Shown piece by piece: positions 34,158 through 43,041 of a stretch of 59,560 bases of DNA (position 1 is the first letter of the stretch; every line of letters begins with the position of its first letter). Position numbers and translations under genes: made by a program. The stretch spans positions 1 to 59,560 of the forward strand of contig CAYLQA010000016.1 in NCBI GenBank assembly GCA_964385695.1. The letters run 5' to 3'. A model generated the notes under the pieces. It saw nothing but the letters and a program-made list of their open reading frames with translations, did not search any database and had not been told where the DNA came from. Origin of the DNA: CAYLQA01 sp964385695. GTDB lineage: Bacteria; Desulfobacterota; Desulfobulbia; Desulfobulbales; Desulfurivibrionaceae.

Positions 34158-34312
34158 GTCTGTTGACTATGTGATTACTGAGAGTTTGCGGAAGTGAAAG
34201 TTTGATTTAACTTTTGCTCTCGCGTGACGATAAGAAATACAAACCAAATAAAAAAAGCGACCGATTAAATTCTACCGTGTTGTTTTGTGTAAGGAAAAGT
34301 GGAGGAGATTTC

Positions 34313-35581
34313 ATGAAGGTGCGGATTAAAGAGGTAAGCAGTGAAGTGGGAGTGCCCGTGTCAACGATCCGTTTTTGGCAAAAGGAATTTTCCCGGTTTG
34401 TTGCCCCTGCGCGAACCAACGGTGGACAGCGGCGCTACTCAGAAAAAGATATTGAATTACTCAAGTATATCAAAGAGCTTGTCTACACAAAAAAAATGAC
34501 CATCGACCAGGCGCGGGACTGCCTGGCAAAGGGCGGCGGTGATAAAAAAGAAATTGATTGGTCCGATCAGACTATCCTCCTCACCGGTGGAACCGGGTCT
34601 TTTGGTAAGCATTTCTGTCGGATGATGCTCGAAAAATATAAACCAAAGGCAATCAGGGTCTTTAGCCGTGATGAGTTGAAACAGCATGAGATGCGTCAAG
34701 TTTTTGGTGAGGAGAATCTGACCTATCTTATCGGTGATGTCAGGGATTATGAGAGACTTCGCCGCGCCATGGAAGGTGTTGATTTTGTGGTGCATGCTGC
34801 TGCCCTCAAGCAGGTTCCCTCCTGTGAGTACAATCCTTTTGAAGCGGTAAAGACGAATATCCATGGGGCGCAGAATATAATCAATGCTGCCATTGATACC
34901 GGTGTCAAGAAGGTGATCGCCTTGAGTACCGATAAGGCTGTGAATCCTGTGAATTTGTATGGCGCTACAAAGCTTTGCTCTGACAAGCTCTTTACCCAGG
35001 GCAATGCTTATGCCGGAGGGCGGGGAACTCGCTTTGCCTGCGTGCGCTACGGCAACGTTATTGGTAGTCGGGGCAGCGTGATTCCTCTGTTCTTGGAGCA
35101 GAGAAAAACAGGCAGATTGACAATTACCGACGATAGAATGACGCGTTTCTGGATCACCCTTGATCAGGCAGTGGAGCTGGTTCTGAACGGCTTTAAGCAT
35201 ATGCAGGGCGGTGAAATTTTTATCCCCAAGATTCCCAGTATGCGAGTCGACGACCTGGCCAAGGCTATCGGGCCTGATTGTGAAATCGATACCATCGGCA
35301 TCCGGCCGGGAGAAAAACTGCACGAGGCCCTTACTGGTGAGGACGAGGCAAGAAACACCATTTATTACCGGGGCATGTATGTGATTCTGCCGAACTATAG
35401 CTGGTGGAAGCGGGAGAATTATGTCGATGCCCAGAAGATGCCGGATAATTTTGTCTATACCAGTGACAATAATGATGAGTGGCTTTCCGTGGCTGAGCTG
35501 CGCAAAATCATATTCAAAGAGGGAGATGGCAAGGAAGGGGAAGACAGCAGCCATTCTCTCCGTCTGGTTGCCGGCGCTTAA
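34313..35581 (+). CDS. pseB: MerR-type DNA-binding domain fused to UDP-GlcNAc 4,6-dehydratase (PseB)
   Basis: A 422-residue protein from ATG 34313 (GGAGGAG seven bases upstream). Residues 1 to about 75 are a MerR helix-turn-helix: KEVSSEVGVPVSTIRFWQKE, then GGQRRYSEKDIELLKYIKEL and TIDQARDCL. After a short GGGDKK linker comes a complete inverting 4,6-dehydratase: TGGTGSFG nucleotide loop near residue 88, FSRDELKQHEMRQVF, LKQVPSCEYNPFEAVKTNI, YGATKLCSDKLF, and RPGEKLHEALTGEDE. PseB converts UDP-GlcNAc to the 4-keto-6-deoxy-L-arabino sugar, the first step to pseudaminic acid. PseB is normally about 330-340 residues without any DNA-binding part. The protein may act as enzyme and as transcription factor at once. 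It heads the operon. Confidence 0.9.
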   Translation: MKVRIKEVSSEVGVPVSTIRFWQKEFSRFVAPARTNGGQRRYSEKDIELLKYIKELVYTKKMTIDQARDCLAKGGGDKKEIDWSDQTILLTGGTGSFGKHFCRMMLEKYKPKAIRVFSRDELKQHEMRQVFGEENLTYLIGDVRDYERLRRAMEGVDFVVHAAALKQVPSCEYNPFEAVKTNIHGAQNIINAAIDTGVKKVIALSTDKAVNPVNLYGATKLCSDKLFTQGNAYAGGRGTRFACVRYGNVIGSRGSVIPLFLEQRKTGRLTITDDRMTRFWITLDQAVELVLNGFKHMQGGEIFIPKIPSMRVDDLAKAIGPDCEIDTIGIRPGEKLHEALTGEDEARNTIYYRGMYVILPNYSWWKRENYVDAQKMPDNFVYTSDNNDEWLSVAELRKIIFKEGDGKEGEDSSHSLRLVAGA

Positions 35582-35593
35582 GGGAGTTTCTTC

Positions 35594-36529
35594 ATGGACT
35601 ACCCGGCTATGGAGCAGGACCTCCCCCTCGTGTTGGGCACAGTACAACTTGGGCTTGAGTATGGTGTAGCTAATACAACAGGAAAACCTACGCCTAAGAG
35701 AGCCATTGAGATAGTTGGTGAAGCGTGGCGGAATGGGATAAGGGCTTTCGATACCGCACAGGCCTATGGGCAGAGTGAAGAGGTGCTCGGCAATGCATTC
35801 CGCAAGCTGGGGATTGCTGGCGAGGTTGAGGTTTTTTCCAAGCTTGCACCCGATACGAACCTGTTGGATAGGCAAGCGGTTATAGATTCAGTGAAAAGAT
35901 CTTTGGAGAAACTCGGAATTACCGTATTCGAGTCCTTGATGCTGCACAGCTTCGGGATGCTCAGCCACTGGGATGAAGGGTTTGGTGAGACCCTGAATCT
36001 CATCAAGACGAAAGGATTTGCGCGTCATATCGGTGTGTCCGTTTACACCACAGAAGAGGCGGAACGCTGCTTGCAGATTCCGGAAATATCAATGTTGCAG
36101 TTGCCCTTCAATATTTTTGATCAGGCCGCTTTCAGAAAAGGAATTTTTACCGCCTCCCGCACCAGAAATTGCCTGTTTCATATCCGCAGTGTTTTTCTGC
36201 AGGGACTTTTGCTTATGCCCCCCGCAGACATCCCCGGTAAGTTGAAGCAGGCGGTTCCGCTGGTGGAACAGTTTAAAAGGTGGTGTGAAGAACAGGGGTG
36301 GCCACGCCAGATGGTAGCAATGGCTTATTCCTGGTGCCGAGGCGCTGGCAACCCCTTGGTTGTGGGAGCCGAAACTCCTGAGCAGGTTGCTGAAAATTGT
36401 CGTTTGCTGAAGCAGGTTCGAAAGCTGACAAAGGCGGAGTTGGCGCAGATCGCGGATTTTGTCGAAGAGAATCTCTGGGCGTTGGATCCATGCATTACCA
36501 ACCCTTCCCGCTGGGGGACCGTCTCATGA
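35594..36529 (+). CDS. Aldo/keto reductase family protein
   Basis: A 311-residue AKR with the TIM-barrel pattern: VLGTVQLGLEYGVAN at the start, RAFDTAQAYGQSEEVLGNAF containing the catalytic Asp/Tyr positions near residues 52-58, then KLGITVFESLMLHSF and IGVSVYTTEEAERCL. Its stop overlaps the next gene by 4 bases. AKRs of this type often sit beside SpsF and aminotransferase genes in nonulosonic acid clusters; the substrate is unproven. ATG 35594 has GGGAG ten bases upstream. Confidence 0.85.
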   Translation: MDYPAMEQDLPLVLGTVQLGLEYGVANTTGKPTPKRAIEIVGEAWRNGIRAFDTAQAYGQSEEVLGNAFRKLGIAGEVEVFSKLAPDTNLLDRQAVIDSVKRSLEKLGITVFESLMLHSFGMLSHWDEGFGETLNLIKTKGFARHIGVSVYTTEEAERCLQIPEISMLQLPFNIFDQAAFRKGIFTASRTRNCLFHIRSVFLQGLLLMPPADIPGKLKQAVPLVEQFKRWCEEQGWPRQMVAMAYSWCRGAGNPLVVGAETPEQVAENCRLLKQVRKLTKAELAQIADFVEENLWALDPCITNPSRWGTVS

Positions 36530-38595
36530 TAGCAGCTATTGTCCAGGCACGTATGGGATCGACGCGGTTGCCGGGAAAAGTATTGGCGGATATTGCCGGC
36601 GTTCCCATGCTGGCTTGGGTCCTGAAGAGGCTTGCTGGGTGCCAGGCTGTCGACAAGATTATGGTGGCCACCAGTGACACGGTCCAGGACGATGTTGTTG
36701 CGGAATTTTGTAAGGAGAGCGGCATGCCCTGTTACCGTGGCTCACAGGATGATGTTCTGGATCGTTATTTCCAGGCGGCTACCATGGTAGCCGCTGATGC
36801 CGTTGTACGTATTACCGCGGATTGTCCTCTTCTGGATCCTGAAGTCGTAGATAAGGTTGTCCGGGAGTTTCTTGAGACACCCGGTTGTGATTATGCTTCC
36901 AATACCGTGCATTATACCTATCCCGATGGCCTTGATGCGGAAGTCTTCACTTACAGCGCTCTCAAGAAGGCTTGGGAGAATGCACGTTCTCCTCTAGAGC
37001 GCGAGCATGTCACCACATATATAAAGACCAAGGAAAAGAATGGCACGCCGGCCTTTTCTGTCCTGGGCGTGGAGCATGAGGGCGAGAAAATTCCTCCTGG
37101 CCTGCGCTGGACCGTGGATACACAAGAGGATATGGAATTTGTGCGTGCCGTGTATTCGCATTTTGCCGGCCAGCAGGACGAGTTCGGATTCCGGGACGTC
37201 CTGGATCTTCTTGAGAACAAACCAGAGTTGAAGGCCTTGAATGATACCTGTCTCCGCAATGAGGGGCTGTACAAAAGCTTGCTTCAGGAGGAGCCCATGC
37301 CGGCAAAGGATCTGCGGTTGGCCAATTCCTCTGCCTTTAAGGAAAGGGCAGGTACCTTGATCCCCTCTGGGAGCCAGACCTTCAGCAAGGGCCCATCCCA
37401 ATTTATTCAGGGCGTCTCACCTGTTTTCCTGGAGCGTGGTGATAAGTCCCATGTCTGGGATGTGGACGGAAATGAGTACATCGATTGTATTCTGGGACTT
37501 GGTCCGGTGATTCTTGGTTATAACGACTACAGGGTTCGAAAGGCGGTAGAGGAGCAGGCGGTAAAGGGGGCCAGTTTTTCACTGCCCCATATTCTTGAGG
37601 TTGAAGTGGCGGAAATGCTGGTGGATTTCATCCCTTGCGCCGAGATGGTCCGGTTCGGTAAGAACGGCTCCGATGCAACTTCCGGGGCGGTGAGGGCTGC
37701 CCGTGCCTATACCGGCAGGGATCTCGTTGTCTGCTGCGGATATCATGGCTGGCAGGACTGGTATATTGGCACCACGACGAGAAATATTGGTGTTCCTGAA
37801 GTGGCCAGGGGGTTGACCAAGACCTTTCCCTATAATAATCTCGCAGCGCTCAAGAAAATTTTTGACAGATACCCCAACCAGATTGCCGCGGTAATCATGG
37901 AGCCTGTGTCCGTGGAAGAGCCTCATGAAAATTTTCTGCAGAGCGTTAAAAAAATATCGCACGAAAACGGGGCCTTGCTGATTTTTGACGAGGTGATTAC
38001 CGGATTCCGGCTGGCAAAGGGAGGGGCTCAGGAATATTTTGGTGTGACCCCTGATATGGCGTGTTTCGGCAAGGCCATGGCGAACGGATATCCTCTCTCC
38101 GCAGTCGTGGGGACAAGGGATGTTATGGAGGTTTTTGATGATATTTTTTACTCCTTTACCTTTGGTGGAGAGGCTGTCTCTCTTGCTGCGGCAAAGGCCA
38201 CACTTGAGACATTCCGGCAGGAAGATGTCATCGGTATTCTATGGGAGCAGGGCGCCCGAATAAAAGAGGGTTTTACTGTTTTAGCGGAACACCTCGGCCT
38301 GGCTGACACCTTGCGGTGCAAGGGGTTGCCGCCGCGCACCGTGATTGAGTTTAATCCCCCGCCGGGATTTGAGCCTCTGGTTGTGAAAAGTGTTTTGCAG
38401 CAGGAGATGGTTCGCCGCGGCGTGCTTTGGGCCGGCTACCATAATGTCTGTTTCAGTATGAGCGAGGCGGATGTCCTTCATATCCTGAAAGCATACAGGG
38501 CTTCCCTGCCAATGGTAAAAAAGGCGTTGCAGTCGGAAAACGCTGAGCAGTTCCTGCTGGGACCTGCTGTGAGCCCGCTTTTTAGAAAAGTATGA
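36526..38595 (+). CDS. SpsF-type cytidylyltransferase-class III aminotransferase fusion
   Basis: A 689-residue bifunctional protein. The ATG at 36526 overlaps the AKR stop by 4 bases. Residues 1 to about 245 are an SpsF/CMP-sugar synthetase domain (IVQARMGSTRLPGKVL, YRGSQDDVLDRYF, VRITADCPLLDP). From about residue 258 it is a glutamate-1-semialdehyde aminotransferase-like class III enzyme (SGSQTFSKGPSQF, FGKNGSDATSGAVRAAR, LIFDEVITGFR) with the PLP lysine at about K516 in FGKAMANGYP. The first domain can fill the PseF step, making CMP-pseudaminic acid, as no separate PseF occurs in this operon. The aminotransferase may make a side-chain amino group; its target is unknown. The two functions are separate genes in most clusters. 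Confidence 0.88.
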   Translation: MIAAIVQARMGSTRLPGKVLADIAGVPMLAWVLKRLAGCQAVDKIMVATSDTVQDDVVAEFCKESGMPCYRGSQDDVLDRYFQAATMVAADAVVRITADCPLLDPEVVDKVVREFLETPGCDYASNTVHYTYPDGLDAEVFTYSALKKAWENARSPLEREHVTTYIKTKEKNGTPAFSVLGVEHEGEKIPPGLRWTVDTQEDMEFVRAVYSHFAGQQDEFGFRDVLDLLENKPELKALNDTCLRNEGLYKSLLQEEPMPAKDLRLANSSAFKERAGTLIPSGSQTFSKGPSQFIQGVSPVFLERGDKSHVWDVDGNEYIDCILGLGPVILGYNDYRVRKAVEEQAVKGASFSLPHILEVEVAEMLVDFIPCAEMVRFGKNGSDATSGAVRAARAYTGRDLVVCCGYHGWQDWYIGTTTRNIGVPEVARGLTKTFPYNNLAALKKIFDRYPNQIAAVIMEPVSVEEPHENFLQSVKKISHENGALLIFDEVITGFRLAKGGAQEYFGVTPDMACFGKAMANGYPLSAVVGTRDVMEVFDDIFYSFTFGGEAVSLAAAKATLETFRQEDVIGILWEQGARIKEGFTVLAEHLGLADTLRCKGLPPRTVIEFNPPPGFEPLVVKSVLQQEMVRRGVLWAGYHNVCFSMSEADVLHILKAYRASLPMVKKALQSENAEQFLLGPAVSPLFRKV

Positions 38596-38626
38596 ACCAG
38601 AAAACTCTATTTAAAGGAGAGCTGTT

Positions 38627-39826
38627 ATGAAACGGTGTACACGGTGTATGACTCCTGAAACACATGAAACAATCATGTATGACGCTGAGGGGGTTTGTAA
38701 TATCTGCCGGCAGCATGAAGTGAAGAACGAACAGATTGACTGGCGTGAGCGGGAAGAACAGCTCCGGGATCTCATAGAAGTCCATCGCGGAAAGTCTGAT
38801 TATGACTGCATCATCCCCTTTAGCGGGGGAAAGGATTCAACCTATACACTCTATAAGCTGGTGAATGATTACAGGGTCAAACCCTTGGTTGTCTCCTTTG
38901 ATCATGGTTTTTTGCGCCCCCGGACCCTTGAGAATAACACAAGAACAATGCGCAAGCTTGGGGTGGATTTCCTGAAATTCACGCCCAACTGGCATGTGGT
39001 CAAAAAGCTTATGCGGGAAAGCCTGACCCGGAAGGGGGACTTCTGCTGGCACTGCCATACGGGAATCTTTGCCTATCCCATGCAGGTCGCCGTGAAGTAC
39101 AAGGTGCCTCTCATCTTCTGGGGTGAGCCCAGTGCCGAATATACCTCATATTACTCCTATGACAATCCGGAAGAGGTGGATGAGAAGCGGTTCAATCGTT
39201 TCGTGAATTTGGGGATAACAGCGGAAGACATGCTTGGTATGCTGGGAGAAGGCGTGACAATGCGTGATCTTGAGCCATTTATGTACCCCAAGCTCAAGGA
39301 GTTACGCAGCATAAAGTATCGTTCCGTCTGTCTGGGGAGTTATATCCCCTGGGATGTAAAAAAGCATGTGGAGATTATCAAGAACGAGCTGGGCTGGCAA
39401 GGCAGCGAGGTGGAAGGGGTTCCTCCAGGTTATCATTATGAAAAGGTTGAGTGTATGTTGCAGGGGGTGCGTGATTTCTGCAAGTATCTGAAGCGAGGCT
39501 ATGCCCGTGTTTCTCATCTTGCCAGTATCGATATCCGCAACGGCCGCCTGACAAGGGAAGATGCTGAGCATATGGTGGAGAAGTACGAAGGAAAACGGCC
39601 TGCGAGTCTGGATTACTTCCTGAGTCTTTTGGATATGAGCGAAGAAGAGTTCTGTGCCATCCTGAAGGGCCACGTGGTAAGCCCCCATGCATGGTTGGAC
39701 GTGGATATCATCCCCAGAGGCGAGATGTTGCCCGACCAGTCATCCTGGCCAGAGGCCGTTTCTGAAAGTCCATGTGAAATTCGTGACATAACGCCCTTTG
39801 CGCAAGAGTTGAAAGAGGCGGGCTAG
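38627..39826 (+). CDS. pseA: N-acetyl sugar amidotransferase (PseA/WbpG family)
   Basis: A 399-residue enzyme that replaces the carbonyl oxygen of an acetamido group by nitrogen to give an acetamidino sugar. An N-terminal zinc-ribbon-like set C4-x2-C7 and C24-x2-C27 is present, and the PP-loop ATP pyrophosphatase motif SGGKDS is at residues 66-71. A further CWHCHTG lies near residue 142. Ammonia would come from the HisH-HisF pair directly downstream, the same gene trio as P. aeruginosa wbpG-hisH2-hisF2. Start ATG has AAAGGAG nearby. The substrate is probably pseudaminic acid or its precursor from this operon. Confidence 0.9.
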   Translation: MKRCTRCMTPETHETIMYDAEGVCNICRQHEVKNEQIDWREREEQLRDLIEVHRGKSDYDCIIPFSGGKDSTYTLYKLVNDYRVKPLVVSFDHGFLRPRTLENNTRTMRKLGVDFLKFTPNWHVVKKLMRESLTRKGDFCWHCHTGIFAYPMQVAVKYKVPLIFWGEPSAEYTSYYSYDNPEEVDEKRFNRFVNLGITAEDMLGMLGEGVTMRDLEPFMYPKLKELRSIKYRSVCLGSYIPWDVKKHVEIIKNELGWQGSEVEGVPPGYHYEKVECMLQGVRDFCKYLKRGYARVSHLASIDIRNGRLTREDAEHMVEKYEGKRPASLDYFLSLLDMSEEEFCAILKGHVVSPHAWLDVDIIPRGEMLPDQSSWPEAVSESPCEIRDITPFAQELKEAG

Positions 39827-39834
39827 ATTTTCTT

Positions 39835-40452
39835 ATGATAGCTATCATTGATTATGGTATGGGCAACCTGCTCTCGGTGCAGAAAGCCTTTGAGTATCTA
39901 GGGGAAGAAGCAAGGCTCATTGCAAACCCAGCTCTCCTGGAGGAGGCGACCCATGTGGTTTTGCCAGGGGTCGGTGCTTTTCCTGGTGCTGTGGCGGCCC
40001 TTAAAGAAAAGGGATGGATAGCTCCCCTTGAAAGAGAGGTGCTGGGTGGGGGAAAACCTTTCCTTGGTATCTGTCTTGGCATGCAGCTCCTGGCCGAATA
40101 TGGGGAGGAAAACAGCCGTTGCCAAGGACTCGGCTGGATACGCGGCCACGTGAAGCCTTTTGTTTTTGACTCGCCGGAGCTCAAGGTCCCCCATGTGGGC
40201 TGGAACGAAATATCCCCGCGAGATGATGTACAACTCCTGAAGGGGTTGGGGAAAGAGGCAACTTTTTACTTCGTTCATAGCTATCATATGGTTTGCAAGG
40301 ACGAAAATGACATAGCCGCTACCTGTGAGTACGGTTACACTTTCCCGGCTGCAATACAGAAGGGGAATATTTTTGCGACCCAGTTTCATCCGGAAAAAAG
40401 TCAGGATAACGGGATAAAGATCCTGGAAAACTTTGTTGACTGGAATGGGTGA
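39835..40452 (+). CDS. hisH: HisH-type glutamine amidotransferase for the acetamidino module
   Basis: A class I glutaminase of 205 residues. The catalytic triad is visible: C80 in LGICLGMQLL, H185 and E187 in TQFHPEKS. It starts with IAIIDYGMGNLLSV, typical of HisH. It sits between the PseA/WbpG-like amidotransferase and the HisF-like protein, so it should release ammonia for the amidino reaction and not for histidine synthesis. The stop overlaps a GTG that could start the next gene. Confidence 0.9.
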   Translation: MIAIIDYGMGNLLSVQKAFEYLGEEARLIANPALLEEATHVVLPGVGAFPGAVAALKEKGWIAPLEREVLGGGKPFLGICLGMQLLAEYGEENSRCQGLGWIRGHVKPFVFDSPELKVPHVGWNEISPRDDVQLLKGLGKEATFYFVHSYHMVCKDENDIAATCEYGYTFPAAIQKGNIFATQFHPEKSQDNGIKILENFVDWNG

Positions 40453-40463
40453 GAGGTATTGGG

Positions 40464-41225
40464 ATGCTGAAAAAAAGATTGATTCCAAAACTTCTGCTCA
40501 AAGAGGGACGGACTGTAAAGGGAGTTTCCTTTGAGGGTCTGCGGGATGTGGGCAATCCGGTCACCAATGCCCGGATCTATAACGCCCAGGGTGCGGATGA
40601 GCTTATTTTTCTCGATATAACGGCCAGTCAGGAGAAGCGTTCTCTTCTTTACGACATTATTGCCCAGACAGCCGAGGAATGCTTTATGCCCTTTACGGCC
40701 GGTGGTGGCGTGAGATCCCTGGACGATGTCAGAAAGCTGCTCTTGGCCGGCGCCGATAAGGTCTCGGTCAACACCGCCGCTGTGGAGAACCCCGGGTTCA
40801 TGCGGGAGGCGGCCAACCGCTTCGGCCGGCAATGCATGGTAGGTGCGGTGGACTTTAAAAGGGAGGACGGTGTCTGTCGGATATTTACCCATGGCGGAAG
40901 GGCGCAGGCGGATATGGATCCATTGTCCTGGTGTCTTCAGCTTGAGGATTTGGGAGTGGGAGAAATACTTTTGACATCAATCGACCGTGATGGGACCAAT
41001 AGAGGTTTTGATATAGAGCTGACAAGGCAGATTGCGGACGCCGTCAATATACCTGTTATCGCATCCGGCGGCGCAGGAACCCTGGCGGATCTTGCAGAGG
41101 GATTCAAGACTGGCCATGCCTCTGCGCTGGCGGTGGGAAGCCTCTTTCATTTTACCGACCAGAGCCCTATCAAGTGTCAATTTTACCTCAAAGGGGAAGG
41201 GGTCGACGTTCGGGTCGGTCAGTAA
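40464..41225 (+). CDS. hisF: HisF2/AglZ-like acetamidino modification protein
   Basis: A 253-residue HisF paralogue from ATG 40464 (GAGAGG upstream); a GTG at 40449 overlapping the hisH stop is an alternative. True HisF uses two aspartates, D11 and D130 (T. maritima numbering). Here D130 is kept (GAVDFKRED), but position 11 is leucine within IPKLLLKEG, so imidazole-glycerol phosphate cyclase activity is not expected. The barrel is otherwise well conserved (LTSIDRDGTNRGFD, VIASGGAG). It likely keeps only the ammonia-channel role, delivering nitrogen from HisH to the PseA-like enzyme. This is the pattern of HisF2 proteins in acetamidino clusters. Confidence 0.88.
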   Translation: MLKKRLIPKLLLKEGRTVKGVSFEGLRDVGNPVTNARIYNAQGADELIFLDITASQEKRSLLYDIIAQTAEECFMPFTAGGGVRSLDDVRKLLLAGADKVSVNTAAVENPGFMREAANRFGRQCMVGAVDFKREDGVCRIFTHGGRAQADMDPLSWCLQLEDLGVGEILLTSIDRDGTNRGFDIELTRQIADAVNIPVIASGGAGTLADLAEGFKTGHASALAVGSLFHFTDQSPIKCQFYLKGEGVDVRVGQ

Positions 41226-41227
41226 TT

Positions 41228-42466
41228 ATGGAGCATCAATTTTTGCCATACGGCCGCCAATGCATTGAGGATGATGATATCGCTGCGGTGGTCAGAGTCC
41301 TGAAAAGCGGCTGGCTCACAACCGGCCCCGAGGTGGAACGTTTTGAGAAGGCCTTGGCCGAGTATTGCGGGGCTCGCTATGCCGTTACCTGTGCCAACGG
41401 GACTGCGGCCTTGCATTTGGCCGTTTTGGCACTGGGGTTGAAAAAGGGGGAGAGTATGCTTACATCGCCCATTTCCTTTTTAGCCTCGGCAAACTGTGCC
41501 CGTTTTGTGGATGCCGCAGTCCATTTTGCCGATGTCGATCCCAAAAGTATCAATCTTGACCCTGAAAAAGCAGAGAAGGTTATCGCACAAAATAAAACAA
41601 CCTTGAAGGCAATACTGCCGGTGCATTTTGCAGGATATCCCGCAAGGATGGAGGCGTTTGCCTCCCTTGCAAAACAGTACAACCTGAAGGTTGTCGAAGA
41701 TGGTTGCCACGCGCTAGGCGCAACGTATACAGACAAAAGCGGTGAACTGGTCAGGGTTGGGAGCTGTAAGCACTCCGATATGACGGTTTTTTCTTTCCAT
41801 CCAGTCAAAGGAATCACCACCGGCGAAGGCGGGGCAATAACAACCAACGACGAGGAGTTGTACCGGCGCCTCCTCCTGTACCGCAATCACGGCATGATCC
41901 GCAGCGAAGATGAGGCGGCCTTCGAAGATCCGATGGGGGTATGCACTGCCTCAGGTGCAAGGCCTCCCTGGTATTATGAGATGCAGGAACTCGGTTACAA
42001 CTATCGGATTACGGATATTCAATGTGCCTTGGGGCGGAGTCAGCTTGCCAAGTTGGACCGTTTTCTTGCGCACAAGGAAAAGCTTGCGGCGCTTTACCGT
42101 CAGCTTATTCAAGGTTCCGAGCTGCTTTCCTCTCGTGTCCAGCCTCATGTTGTGGAGGAAGGGATTCGGCCCGGCCACCATCTTTTTGTGGTGCAGATCG
42201 ATTTTGAAAAGGTCGGAATATCACGTATGGAGTTCATGGAAAGACTCCATTCCCGTGGCATTGGCTCACAGGTTCACTACATACCACTCCACTTCCAACC
42301 TTATTACCGGCGCCACTGCCGGTTGAAGGAAGGAGCCTTGCCCGTTGCCGAATCTTATTATGAGCGGTGTCTTTCATTGCCTCTTTTTGCGGAAATGAAG
42401 GAGAAAGATGTGGAGCGTGTTGTTGAAGTCCTGAGCGACATTTTTGGTGAAAGCCGTGAATGCTAA
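41228..42466 (+). CDS. pseC: UDP-4-keto-6-deoxy-L-AltNAc aminotransferase
   Basis: A 412-residue DegT-family aminotransferase from ATG 41228, two bases after the hisF-like stop. The PLP lysine is K194 in FSFHPVKGITTGEGG, and the cofactor Asp lies in KVVEDGCHALGA near residue 158. The N-terminal LPYGRQCIEDDDI and the motif TTGPEVERFEKALAEYCGA match PseC, which aminates C4 of the PseB product. Second step of the pseudaminic acid pathway. A longer in-frame start at 41174 lies inside hisF and is rejected. Confidence 0.92.
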   Translation: MEHQFLPYGRQCIEDDDIAAVVRVLKSGWLTTGPEVERFEKALAEYCGARYAVTCANGTAALHLAVLALGLKKGESMLTSPISFLASANCARFVDAAVHFADVDPKSINLDPEKAEKVIAQNKTTLKAILPVHFAGYPARMEAFASLAKQYNLKVVEDGCHALGATYTDKSGELVRVGSCKHSDMTVFSFHPVKGITTGEGGAITTNDEELYRRLLLYRNHGMIRSEDEAAFEDPMGVCTASGARPPWYYEMQELGYNYRITDIQCALGRSQLAKLDRFLAHKEKLAALYRQLIQGSELLSSRVQPHVVEEGIRPGHHLFVVQIDFEKVGISRMEFMERLHSRGIGSQVHYIPLHFQPYYRRHCRLKEGALPVAESYYERCLSLPLFAEMKEKDVERVVEVLSDIFGESREC

Positions 42467-43001
42467 ACTGGTTTTGGAAGGCGAAAGGATTTTTCTGCGC
42501 CCTGTGACTATTGATGATGTGTCCTTACGGTACTGCAGCTGGCTGAACGACCCGGAGGTGAACCGTTATCTTGAAACTCGCTTCAGCAAACAGACTTTGG
42601 AGTCTGTCCGGCGCTACGTGGTCCAGATGACCTCGTTAACGGAAAACTTTTTCCTGGCAATAATTCTCAGGGAAGACAACCGGCATATTGGCAACATCAA
42701 ACTTGGGCCGGTCAATCGGGAACACCGGCGTGGGGAGCTTTCTTTCTTTGTCGGAGAAAAGGACTGTTGGGGGCAGGGATATGCCACCGAGGCGGTTCAG
42801 CTTATGTCTGATTATGCCCTAAAGCCGTTGGGGCTTATGAAGATAACGGCAGGATGTTATAGCAACAATATCGGCTCAAAATGCATCTTCGAAAAAGCAG
42901 GGTACATACTCGAAGGGGTTTTTAAGAAACACTACCTTTCCGAGGGGAGCCGGGTTGACCGTCTCTGTTACAGCAAGTTTCAAGAAATGAGTGTTGTTTA
43001 G
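42456..43001 (+). CDS. pseH: GNAT-family N-acetyltransferase, PseH candidate
   Basis: A GNAT enzyme of about 181 residues (RimJ/RimL type). GERIFLRPVTIDDV opens the fold, HIGNIKLGPVNREHRRGELSFFVG gives strands 2-4, and KDCWGQGYATEAVQLM is the acetyl-CoA binding motif A (R/Q-x-x-G-x-A as GQGYAT). It overlaps the end of pseC by about 11 bases. The GTG at 42456 has GGTGA at proper spacing; TTG 42444 and GTG 42447 are alternatives. By position and family it should N-acetylate the 4-amino group after PseC; substrate is inferred from context. Confidence 0.8.
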   Translation: MNAKLVLEGERIFLRPVTIDDVSLRYCSWLNDPEVNRYLETRFSKQTLESVRRYVVQMTSLTENFFLAIILREDNRHIGNIKLGPVNREHRRGELSFFVGEKDCWGQGYATEAVQLMSDYALKPLGLMKITAGCYSNNIGSKCIFEKAGYILEGVFKKHYLSEGSRVDRLCYSKFQEMSVV

Positions 43002-43041
43002 CTGGGCAGGCGAAATCGAAGTCGAGACATAGGAAAAAGGT

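Larger units (their letters stand above)
33548..34312 (+). other. Long intergenic region before the pse operon
   Basis: This 765-base stretch has no convincing gene on either strand; open frames of 60-80 codons lack ribosome sites and recognisable motifs. It contains a G10 tract (33879-33888), two adjacent hairpins (33977-34035), and a GG-N10-GC sigma-54-like element (34142-34157). The last 150 bases are the leader of the MerR-PseB gene, which has a GGAGGAG ribosome site at 34301-34307. The size and structure suggest a regulatory region for the pseudaminic acid operon. Confidence 0.6.

Noticed and set aside
34457..35875. 472-codon open frame on the minus strand opposite pseB
   Set aside because: It lies antisense to a protein with strong family motifs; its own translation has no recognisable motif or ribosome site.
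39835..41225. HisH and HisF as histidine biosynthesis genes
   Set aside because: No other his genes, position directly after the PseA/WbpG-like gene, and loss of HisF Asp11 all point to the acetamidino module.
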